This document shows positions 1 through 4,581 of a stretch of DNA of 6,594 nucleotides, in pieces. The notes beneath the pieces were generated by a model that made no database searches, was not told where the DNA came from, and saw only the letters and a program-made list of their open reading frames with translations. The first letter of the stretch is position 1; every line of letters starts with the position of its first letter. The stretch covers positions 1-6,594 of the forward strand of contig CAZFSO010000107.1 in NCBI GenBank assembly GCA_964522095.1, given 5' to 3'. Made by a program: the position numbers and the translations under genes. The stretch is from UBA6054 sp964522095. Its GTDB lineage: Bacteria; Planctomycetota; Phycisphaerae; Phycisphaerales; UBA1924.

Positions 1-238
1 GGCGCGACCGGAAGTTATCGGCCGCCGCGTGGAGTTCGACCCGCGCCTCGGCCAGCGCGGCCGCCGCCTCCGACCGCGCCTCGGGCGTGTGGGCGTGCCC
101 GTCGGCCAGCCGGTCGGCGTGGGCGCAGAACGCGGCGAGGGCCTCGAAGTCCGCCCGCAAGGCCGGCGCGACCAGGCCCGGGCACAGCGCCAGGCGAGCG
201 AGGCCCCACGGGGCGGGATTGGGGGGTTTGCGGGGCAT
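1..238 (-). CDS. Hypothetical protein, 5' part only (runs off left edge)
   Basis: Reading the minus strand from the ATG at 238 gives 79 codons with no stop, still open at the window edge. Almost every codon ends in G or C, as in the certain genes here, and this supports real coding in this frame over its neighbours. The visible protein begins MPRKPPNPAPWGLARLALCP. It continues with an alanine-rich, probably helical stretch rich in Glu, Arg and His, ending near HAAADNFRSR. I do not recognise a family and see no catalytic motif or clear signal peptide. No good Shine-Dalgarno sequence precedes the ATG, so the start is tentative. The gene is divergent from ispH and shares a 121-base intergenic region with it. 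Confidence 0.5.
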   Translation of the reverse strand, partial: MPRKPPNPAPWGLARLALCPGLVAPALRADFEALAAFCAHADRLADGHAHTPEARSEAAAALAEARVELHAAADNFRSR

Positions 239-273
239 GTTGGACGCGTGGGGAGGTCGCTCGCGTGGTTCCC

Positions 274-279
274 TAGAAT
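274..279 (+). promoter_or_regulatory. Possible -10 box (TAGAAT) for ispH
   Basis: TAGAAT is a near-consensus -10 hexamer and stands out as AT-rich in a GC-rich divergent intergenic region. Transcription would begin near 286, leaving a leader of about 74 bases before the ispH ATG. No good -35 box is visible at 17 bases upstream. A TTGGAC at 240-245 is too far away (28-base spacer). Confidence 0.4.
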
Positions 280-345
280 CCTCTCGTATCGGCCCCGGGC
301 CGGGGCGGGCCGAGCGGAACCCGGCCGCACCGGGCGCGGGCCGGC

Positions 346-351
346 GGGGAG
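346..351 (+). promoter_or_regulatory. Shine-Dalgarno-like site of ispH
   Basis: GGGGAG lies 8 bases before the ATG at 360. It supports this start, which also gives the exact family N-terminus (MRIVLANPRGFCAGV). Confidence 0.45.
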
Positions 352-359
352 CGCAGTTG

Positions 360-1409
360 ATGCGGATCGTGCTGGCCAATCCGAGGGGGTTCTGCGCCGG
401 GGTGCGCATGGCCATCGACGTGGTCGACCAGGTCGTCGACGTGCTGCCCGACGAGACGATCTACGTCTTCCACGAGATCGTGCACAACCGCCACGTCGTC
501 GAACGCCTGCGCGGCAAGGGCGTGCGGTTCGTCGAGGCCGTCGAGGACGTGCCCGAGGGGGGCGTAGTGGTTTTCAGCGCCCACGGCGTGTCGCCGGTCG
601 TCCGGGAAGCCGCCCGCGTCCGGGGGCTTTCGGCCATCGACGCGACCTGCCCCCTGGTCACCAAGGTCCACAGCCGGGCGATCCGGTACGCGCGCCAGGG
701 CTTCCAGATCCTCCTCATCGGCCACCGCGACCACCAGGAGGTCATCGGCACCAGCGGCGAGGCCCCGGAGCGCACGCAGGTCGTCGAGTCGCCGGCCGAC
801 ATCCCCCACCTTCGCATCGAGGACCCCGACAAACTCGTCTACCTCACGCAGACCACACTCTCGACCGACGACGCCCGGGTCATCATCGACGCACTCAAGA
901 CCGCCTTCCCGAACATCAAGGAGCCGCCGGACGAGGACATCTGCTACGCCACGACCAACCGCCAGCACGCCGTGCGTCAACTGGCGCCGCTGTGCGACCT
1001 GGTGATCGTGGTGGGCAGCAACAACTCTTCGAACTCGGTGCGGCTCACCGAGATCGCCGAGAACGTGGGCACGCGGGCGGTGCGCATCGACGACGTGAAC
1101 GAACTCGATGCGTCGTGGTACCCCAAGGGCGACGAGACGATCCTGCTGACCGCCGGCGCGAGCGCGCCGGAGGACCTCGTGTCGGCCATCTGCCGCCACT
1201 TCGTCGAACGCCACGGGGCGACGCTGCACCTGGCCGACGTGTTCGAGGAATCGGTGGAGTTCGGCCTGCCGCTGTCGCTCAAGAAACTGATGCAGTCGCG
1301 GGGGATCGACCCGGGCGACCGGAAGGTGAAGGTCGAGCCGCCGGTGATCACCGAGGCGGAGTACGGAACCAACGCGGTGGCGCTGACGGTCAGCGCGAAG
1401 GGCACGTGA
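360..1409 (+). CDS. ispH: 4-hydroxy-3-methylbut-2-enyl diphosphate reductase (IspH/LytB)
   Basis: This is the cytosolic iron-sulfur enzyme that reductively dehydroxylates HMBPP to IPP and DMAPP, the last step of the MEP isoprenoid pathway. The three cluster cysteines are present: C12 in NPRGFCAGV, C97 in DATCPLVTKVH and C195 in CYATTNRQ. Substrate-site motifs are also intact: HEIVHNR (H42), DHQEVIGTSG (equivalent of the E. coli HPE motif holding the catalytic Glu), TQTTLS, GSNNSSNSVRL and TAGASAPEDLV. The ATG at 360 gives 349 residues. A longer in-frame reading back to 87 adds low-complexity sequence outside the family. E. coli IspH has about 316 residues. The excess is mainly a C-terminal extension after the TAGASAP motif that carries the segments FEESVEFGLPLSLKKLMQ and PPVITEAEYGTNA. 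Its own promoter and a weak RBS lie upstream. It is followed by a 141-base gap holding the inverted repeat, so it is probably not tightly co-transcribed with rlmN. Confidence 0.97.
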   Translation: MRIVLANPRGFCAGVRMAIDVVDQVVDVLPDETIYVFHEIVHNRHVVERLRGKGVRFVEAVEDVPEGGVVVFSAHGVSPVVREAARVRGLSAIDATCPLVTKVHSRAIRYARQGFQILLIGHRDHQEVIGTSGEAPERTQVVESPADIPHLRIEDPDKLVYLTQTTLSTDDARVIIDALKTAFPNIKEPPDEDICYATTNRQHAVRQLAPLCDLVIVVGSNNSSNSVRLTEIAENVGTRAVRIDDVNELDASWYPKGDETILLTAGASAPEDLVSAICRHFVERHGATLHLADVFEESVEFGLPLSLKKLMQSRGIDPGDRKVKVEPPVITEAEYGTNAVALTVSAKGT

Positions 1410-1433
1410 ACCCGGAGCCGGGGCCCCGCCCAT

Positions 1434-1439
1434 TACACT
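1434..1439 (+). promoter_or_regulatory. Possible -10 box (TACACT) for rlmN
   Basis: TACACT in the context CATTACACTCC fits the TANNNT pattern seen before fabZ and the Gfo-like gene in this window. Here the start codon is 111 bases further on, because the 101-base inverted repeat lies between them. A transcript starting near 1446 would carry almost the whole palindrome in its leader. No -35 box is recognisable. Confidence 0.4.
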
Positions 1440-1442
1440 CCC

Positions 1443-1543
1443 GGAGCGGGGAGCTTCCAGCCCCCCGTCCGAGCGAAGCTCGGAGACGACGACGATCAAC
1501 TTCGGGCTCGCGCCCGAACGGGGGGCTGGAAGCCCCCCGCTCC
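1443..1543. repeat. REP/BIME-like pair of inverted hairpin elements
   Basis: Bases 1443-1475 and 1511-1543 form a 33-base inverted repeat with three mismatches. Each outer end is GGAG (CTCC at the right end on the plus strand) directly abutting a hairpin. The left stem is 1447-1455/1459-1467 with one mismatch. The right stem is 1519-1527/1531-1539, a perfect 9 bp with a GGA loop. Each unit has a second 7-bp hairpin inside: 1468-1474/1478-1484 with loop GAA, and 1501-1507/1512-1518 with loop TCGC. A 16-base spacer (1485-1500, containing a short GAC repeat) separates the halves. A GTAG or GGAG tetranucleotide followed by an imperfect palindrome, in inverted pairs, is the known form of REP elements mobilised by RAYT (Y1-type) transposases. 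No such transposase is in this window. The element could also end ispH transcripts or fold in the rlmN leader. Confidence 0.75.
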
Positions 1544-1550
1544 AAGAACT

Positions 1551-2735
1551 ATGGACCACCCACGCCACCACATCTTCGAGTTCACGCCCGACACCCTCGC
1601 CGCGTGGTGCGCCGAGCGGGGCATGCCGCGCTTCCGCGCCACGCAGATCCTCGAGTGGGTCTACGGCAAGGGCGTCGCCGACCCCGCCCTGATGACCAAC
1701 CTGGCCGCACGCGACCGCGAGACGCTCGCGCGCGAGATGACCTTCCTCAGCGGCCCCGCAGTTGCCCACCAGGTCGCCACCGACGGCACGCAGAAACTGC
1801 TCATCGAGTGGACCGACGCCCTCGTAGGCGCGGGCGTTTCCGCCACCGAGGCGGCCGTCGACCACGCCACCCGATTGCCCATCCTCGGCGCCGACGGCCG
1901 CCCGGGCGCGATGCCCTACTCCCGCACCGAGCGCCAGACCGAGTGCGTGATGATCCCGGCCGAAGCCGACGAGGACGACGAGGGCAACACCACCCGCGCG
2001 CGCCGCACCGCGTGCATCTCCAGCCAGGTCGGCTGCCCCGTCGGCTGCAAGTTCTGCGCGACCGGCATCGGCGGGCTGGACGGCAACCTCTCCGCCGGAC
2101 GCATCGTCGAGCAGGTCTGGCGCCTCGCCCGCCTCGACGGCGTCGGGCGCATCTCCAACGTCGTCTTCATGGGCATGGGCGAGCCGCTGGCCAACTTCCG
2201 CCCCGTCGTCCACGCCGTGCGCACGCTGGCCGCCCCCTGGGGCATGGGCATCGGCGCCCGCAAGATCACCGTGTCCACCGTGGGCATGCACAAGGCCATC
2301 GAGAAACTCGCCGACGAACTCGACCTGCCCGTCACGCTCGCCCTGTCCCTGCACGCGCCGAACGACGAACTCCGCCGCCGCCTGATCCCCTGGGCAGAGT
2401 TCACCACCATCGAGCAACTGGTCGCCGCCTGCCGCAGGTGGTTCGACAAGACCGGGCGCGAGATCACGCTCGAATACATCCTGCTCGCCGGCGTCAACGA
2501 CCAGCCCCAACACGCCGCCGAACTCGCCGGCGTGTGCAAGCGACTGCGCGCCAACGTCAACCTCATCCGCTACAACGAGGTCGAGGGCCTGCCCTTCATC
2601 CGCCCCGAGTCCGGCTCGGTGCTCACCTTCCAGAAGATCCTGCGCGACGCGGGCGTCAACTGCCACATCCGCGCCAGCCGCGGGCGCGACATCGCCGCCG
2701 CCTGCGGCCAACTCCGCCACGAGCACGCCTGCTGA
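1551..2735 (+). CDS. rlmN: Dual-specificity RNA methyltransferase RlmN (23S rRNA m2A2503)
   Basis: This radical-SAM enzyme puts a methyl group on C2 of A2503 in 23S rRNA and, in E. coli, of A37 in some tRNAs. The protein has 394 residues. The N-terminal RNA-binding part (about 8-90) has the family style (RFRATQILEWVY). The 4Fe-4S motif is C162, C166 and C169 (CPVGCKFC), followed by VVFMGMGEPLANF for SAM binding. Both catalytic cysteines are conserved by position: C155, seven residues before the cluster as E. coli C118 is, and C385 in DIAAACGQL (E. coli C355). All key residues are intact. Two unusual inserts flank the strand ECVMIP (131-136): roughly residues 90-128, and an acidic stretch 137-150. 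The family normally runs from the short dG.xxE strand straight to VLIP and on to R.T.CVSSQVGC. The ATG lies 7 bases after the inverted repeat and no Shine-Dalgarno is visible. Confidence 0.96.
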   Translation: MDHPRHHIFEFTPDTLAAWCAERGMPRFRATQILEWVYGKGVADPALMTNLAARDRETLAREMTFLSGPAVAHQVATDGTQKLLIEWTDALVGAGVSATEAAVDHATRLPILGADGRPGAMPYSRTERQTECVMIPAEADEDDEGNTTRARRTACISSQVGCPVGCKFCATGIGGLDGNLSAGRIVEQVWRLARLDGVGRISNVVFMGMGEPLANFRPVVHAVRTLAAPWGMGIGARKITVSTVGMHKAIEKLADELDLPVTLALSLHAPNDELRRRLIPWAEFTTIEQLVAACRRWFDKTGREITLEYILLAGVNDQPQHAAELAGVCKRLRANVNLIRYNEVEGLPFIRPESGSVLTFQKILRDAGVNCHIRASRGRDIAAACGQLRHEHAC

Positions 2736-2773
2736 CCCCCCCTTCCTGCGCCTCCCGGCCCCTTCGCCATCGC

Positions 2774-2779
2774 TAAACT
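2774..2779 (+). promoter_or_regulatory. -10 box (TAAACT), probable leaderless promoter of fabZ
   Basis: TAAACT is followed by exactly six bases (2780-2785) and then the ATG at 2786. This places the expected transcription start on the start codon itself. No Shine-Dalgarno site fits in between. The same TANNNT-N6-start layout precedes the gene at 4582. A -35 element is not recognisable in the C-rich sequence upstream. Confidence 0.6.
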
Positions 2780-2785
2780 CGGCCC

Positions 2786-3229
2786 ATGCACTTCTGCCTC
2801 ATCGACCGCGTGCTCGAACGCTCCGACGACCGCGTCGTGACGATCAAACTCGTCTCCAACGCCGAGGAGTACCTGCTCGACCACTTCCCGGGCTTCCCCG
2901 TGCTGCCCGGCGTGATGATGCTCGAGGCCATGGTGCAGGCCGCCCGCGCGATGGTCGACCCCGACGACCGCGCCGACCCGCCCCTCGTGCTCGGCGCGGT
3001 CCGCGCACTCAAGTACGGCCGCTTCGTCCGCCCGGGCGCGACCATCCGCGTGACCGTCACCCTCCACAAACGCCTGGACGACGGCGCCGCCGACTGCAAG
3101 GGCGAGGTCCACCTGATCGAGCCCGCCGGCAACCCGATCGCGGACCCGGCCCCCGAGCCGCCCGTCGCCTGCTCCGGCCGCTTCGCCCTCCGCCCGGCCC
3201 GCCTGGCCGTGGCGACCGCCATGGGGTGA
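2786..3229 (+). CDS. fabZ: 3-hydroxyacyl-[acyl-carrier-protein] dehydratase, FabZ type
   Basis: This is a hotdog-fold dehydratase expected to remove water from 3-hydroxyacyl-ACP to give trans-2-enoyl-ACP in type II fatty acid synthesis, in the cytosol. It has 147 residues, the normal FabZ length. The signature is DHFPGFPVLPGVMMLEAMVQ, with catalytic His33 and Glu47 exactly 14 residues apart, as in E. coli (H54 and E68). The segment ALKYGRFVRPGATIRVTVTL matches the FabZ strand pattern k.rrpV.PGD.l.l.v. The final part is rich in Ala and Pro and poorly conserved. A paralogue acting on other acyl-ACPs, for example in lipid A or polyketide-like pathways, cannot be excluded. It starts from its own apparent leaderless promoter 50 bases after rlmN. 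Its stop codon overlaps a Shine-Dalgarno-like sequence for the next gene, which suggests co-transcription and translational coupling. Confidence 0.88.
   Translation: MHFCLIDRVLERSDDRVVTIKLVSNAEEYLLDHFPGFPVLPGVMMLEAMVQAARAMVDPDDRADPPLVLGAVRALKYGRFVRPGATIRVTVTLHKRLDDGAADCKGEVHLIEPAGNPIADPAPEPPVACSGRFALRPARLAVATAMG
3223..3229 (+). promoter_or_regulatory. Shine-Dalgarno-like GGGGTGA overlapping the fabZ stop
   Basis: GGGGTGA resembles the GGAGGTGA anti-16S complement with one G-U position. The GG core ends 7 bases before the GTG at 3234, and the final TGA is the fabZ stop. This decides the GTG start of the next gene and implies coupled translation. Confidence 0.5.
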
Positions 3230-3233
3230 CCCC

Positions 3234-3629
3234 GTGCTCGACGCCTACCTCCCAGTCACCACCGACTGCCACGCCTGCGGCTACGACCTGACCGGCCGCC
3301 CCGCGGGCGACCCCTGCCCTGAGTGCGGCACGCCCTTCGACGCCCGCCCCAACGCCCCCGGCAGCCGCACGCGCTCGGCGACCGTGCTCGTCTGCCTCAC
3401 GGTCGCGCTGATCGCGCAACCGTTCGTCGCGCTGCTGTCGCTGATCCTGTGGTGGATCGCGTGGGCCAACCAGCGCGGCCTGCGCCAGTCGCTCACCAGA
3501 TACCGCCTCAGCCACCAGGTCGCCCGCCGCATGCGCTTCGCCCGCTACCTCTGGTGGGCGAACCTCGCCGCGTTCTGGGCACTCATGCTGATCCACACGA
3601 TCTGGCCCGACGCGCTGAACTGGTGGTGA
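3234..3629 (+). CDS. Small zinc-ribbon membrane protein (CGYDLTG type)
   Basis: The function is unknown. The 131-residue protein starts with a zinc ribbon: C12-x2-C15 and C28-x2-C31, in the form CHACGYDLTG followed by CPECG. A linker follows, then a hydrophobic segment about 48-78 (probably one long or two short membrane passes interrupted by a proline at 63). A basic loop about 81-104 comes next, and a second hydrophobic, Trp-rich segment about 105-124. This suggests an inner-membrane protein with the ribbon and the arginine-rich loop on the cytoplasmic side. Zinc ribbons with the reading CGYDLTG joined to membrane helices are, from memory, abundant in planctomycete genomes and mostly annotated as hypothetical. 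GTG is the only good start. It is 4 bases after fabZ, so the two probably form an operon, but a role in lipid synthesis is only a guess. Confidence 0.8.
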   Translation: MLDAYLPVTTDCHACGYDLTGRPAGDPCPECGTPFDARPNAPGSRTRSATVLVCLTVALIAQPFVALLSLILWWIAWANQRGLRQSLTRYRLSHQVARRMRFARYLWWANLAAFWALMLIHTIWPDALNWW

Positions 3630-3643
3630 GCACGGGCAACCCC

Positions 3644-3665
3644 GAGCCGCGGGCTTCAGCCCGCG
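3644..3665 (+). repeat. Single REP-like hairpin after the zinc-ribbon gene
   Basis: GAGC is followed by a perfect 7-bp stem, CGCGGGC (3648-3654) and GCCCGCG (3659-3665), with loop TTCA. It resembles the units at 1443-1543 in its GAGC lead and its GGGCTTC(C)AGCCC centre, so it may be another member of the same family. It lies 15 bases after the stop at 3629 and could also act as a transcript-end hairpin, although no T-run follows. Confidence 0.5.
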
Positions 3666-3690
3666 CGGTCGCCACGCCCGCCCTGCGCCC

Positions 3691-3725
3691 CGCGAAACGC
3701 AGCAAACGCGCAAAGCCACGAAGCC
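3691..3725 (+). repeat. Degenerate AACGC/GCAAAG-type purine-rich repeat
   Basis: The stretch contains loose repeats of ACGC-NRAA/AAG units (CGCGAAACGC, AGCAAACGCG, CAAAGCCACGAAG). It is richer in A than its surroundings. A related pattern on the other strand lies on the far side of the next gene (4219-4288). It is too degenerate to define a unit length. Confidence 0.4.
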
Positions 3726-3755
3726 CCACCCGAACCCCAGAGCACGATCTCGCGA

Positions 3756-4211
3756 ATGATCCACCGAGCAATGGAGGCCCACCCCGACACCCCGACATTC
3801 GAACCCCGGCTTCCGCCCCGGTGCGCCCACTGCGGCTACGACCTGACCGGATTCTCGATCGGCGGGACCTGTCCGGAGTGCGGACAACGGATCACCCCGC
3901 AGCAGGACCCCGATCTCTCGTCTCCTGCCGGCTCGTCCCTGTTCTGCGGCGTGCTTGCGCTGCTCGCGCTCTTCGCCTGTTTTTTGGCAGACGACACGCT
4001 GACCGCGCTCCTGATGGTGTTCGCGTCCTTCGGCCTGAGCTGCGTCGGCGTGGTGCTCGCCGTGCTCGCTCGCCGCTCGATCAAGCGATGGCCCGTCAGG
4101 TACGCGCCCGGCAGCATGACCATCGCCCGCCTCGGCTTCTGGCTCAGCGCCCCGGGCATGATCCTGCTCCTCGTGGGAGTCGGAATCGAACTTTTGCGTC
4201 ACGCTCTTTGA
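3756..4211 (+). CDS. Second zinc-ribbon membrane protein (CGYDLTG type)
   Basis: The function is unknown. The 151-residue protein has a zinc ribbon with C23-x2-C26 and C39-x2-C42 (CAHCGYDLTG, CPECG), then probable membrane helices at about 62-77, 81-104 and 125-146. A basic loop (RRSIKRW) lies between the second and third. The ribbon module matches that of the gene at 3234, including 21 identical bases in a row (3275-3295 and 3830-3850). The membrane parts differ in sequence and number of passes, so this is a shared module more than a simple recent copy. The start may be the ATG at 3756 or the in-frame ATG at 3771. Neither has a clear Shine-Dalgarno, and a weak CACGAT at 3743-3748 is the only -10-like site. 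Third positions are less GC-strict than in neighbouring genes. Confidence 0.78.
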   Translation: MIHRAMEAHPDTPTFEPRLPPRCAHCGYDLTGFSIGGTCPECGQRITPQQDPDLSSPAGSSLFCGVLALLALFACFLADDTLTALLMVFASFGLSCVGVVLAVLARRSIKRWPVRYAPGSMTIARLGFWLSAPGMILLLVGVGIELLRHAL

Positions 4212-4218
4212 CCGGCCC

Positions 4219-4288
4219 GCGTTGTTCGCGTTGAAGATCCCACTCCTTCCTCCGCGGCCTCTGCGTGATCTCCGCGTGCTCTGCGTAC
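4219..4288 (-). repeat. Degenerate tandem CTCYGCG repeat (ACGCAGAG on the minus strand)
   Basis: On the plus strand four units start with CTCCGCG or CTCTGCG in alternation: 4250-4258, 4259-4269, 4270-4278 and 4279-4288. They form two higher-order units of about 20 bases. Upstream, 4219-4234 holds the related GCGTTGTTCGCGTTGA. No reading frame here looks coding. The pattern resembles low-complexity ACGCAGAG/ACGCGGAG sequences that I recall as dispersed in planctomycete and some other genomes. Confidence 0.6.
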
Positions 4289-4333
4289 CTCTTTCCGCTC
4301 CCTTACGGTCGCGGCTCGTCCAGTCAATACGGC

Positions 4334-4366
4334 CGCACCCCCGCGGGTTCTCCCCGCGGGGGTGCG
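4334..4366 (-). terminator. Strong hairpin just after the rnpB 3' end, possible terminator
   Basis: A perfect 14-bp GC-rich stem (4334-4347 with 4353-4366) encloses a 5-base loop. It sits a few bases after the likely RNase P RNA 3' end on the minus strand, and between rnpB and the convergent gene ending at 4211. No T-run follows on either strand, so it is not a classical intrinsic terminator. It may stop or protect transcripts from both sides. Confidence 0.5.
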
Positions 4367-4370
4367 TCGT

Positions 4371-4455
4371 GCGGCTGGGCGCGGCCGGTAAGCCGGGTTC
4401 TGTCTCGGCCCGCGGTTTCCGGCCCTGTCCTTTGACGGGGGCTCGGACCGGACCT
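4371..4455 (-). ncRNA. rnpB: RNase P RNA, 3' part only (rest lost in the N gap)
   Basis: This is the catalytic RNA of RNase P, which trims tRNA 5' leaders. On the minus strand, bases 4403-4389 read ACAGAACCCGGCTTA, the near-universal conserved block close to the 3' end of bacterial RNase P RNA. It is followed by CCGGCC, the expected position of the 3' strand of helix P1. The remainder of the visible piece is GC-rich and can fold (GGGCC near 4427-4423 with GGCCC near 4411-4407). The gene enters the run of N at 4456. The 5' landmark (GGAAAGTCCGG-like) is not visible on either side of the gap. The exact 3' end is uncertain by about 10 bases. Confidence 0.88.
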
Positions 4456-4555
4456 NNNNNNNNNNNNNNNNNNNNNNNNNNNNNNNNNNNNNNNNNNNNN
4501 NNNNNNNNNNNNNNNNNNNNNNNNNNNNNNNNNNNNNNNNNNNNNNNNNNNNNNN
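4456..4555. other. Assembly gap of 100 N
   Basis: Exactly 100 undetermined bases, a usual placeholder length for a scaffold join. It cuts rnpB and hides the upstream side of the promoter of the next plus-strand gene. The real missing length is unknown. Confidence 0.97.
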
Positions 4556-4569
4556 GACCCGGGATCGGT

Positions 4570-4575
4570 TAGCAT
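4570..4575 (+). promoter_or_regulatory. -10 box (TAGCAT), probable leaderless promoter
   Basis: TAGCAT is followed by six bases (4576-4581) and the GTG at 4582, the same spacing as before fabZ. The first three bases of the box (TAG) are an in-frame stop, so the protein cannot start further upstream. No Shine-Dalgarno is present. The -35 region would fall inside the N gap. Confidence 0.55.
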
Positions 4576-4581
4576 GACGCC

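Noticed and set aside
15..209. Short minus-strand open frame of 64 codons
   Set aside because: It overlaps the better frame starting at 238, which has the usual third-position bias. This one reads Arg/Gly/Pro repeats.
240..245. TTGGAC as a -35 box for ispH
   Set aside because: It lies 28 bases from the TAGAAT box, too far for a standard sigma-70 promoter.
1419..1428. Palindrome CGGGGCCCCG after ispH as a terminator
   Set aside because: It has no loop and no T-run, and short GC palindromes are expected by chance at this base composition.
273..2726. An 817-codon open frame on the minus strand spanning ispH and rlmN
   Set aside because: It lies opposite two certain genes and has low-complexity Ala/Gly/Val/Asp/Arg protein sequence. 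It is a by-product of strong GC bias at third positions.
29..2776. A 915-codon plus-strand open frame across three genes
   Set aside because: It crosses ispH, the repeat and rlmN out of frame, and its translation is Arg/Pro/Gly-rich with no motif. It is a shadow of the GC-rich coding frames.
3057..4202. A 381-codon minus-strand frame opposite the two zinc-ribbon genes
   Set aside because: It is opposite genes with clear zinc ribbons and membrane segments, and the sequence is low-complexity.
4250..4288. CRISPR-like array
   Set aside because: Units of 9-11 bases directly adjoin each other with no spacers, and no cas gene is nearby.
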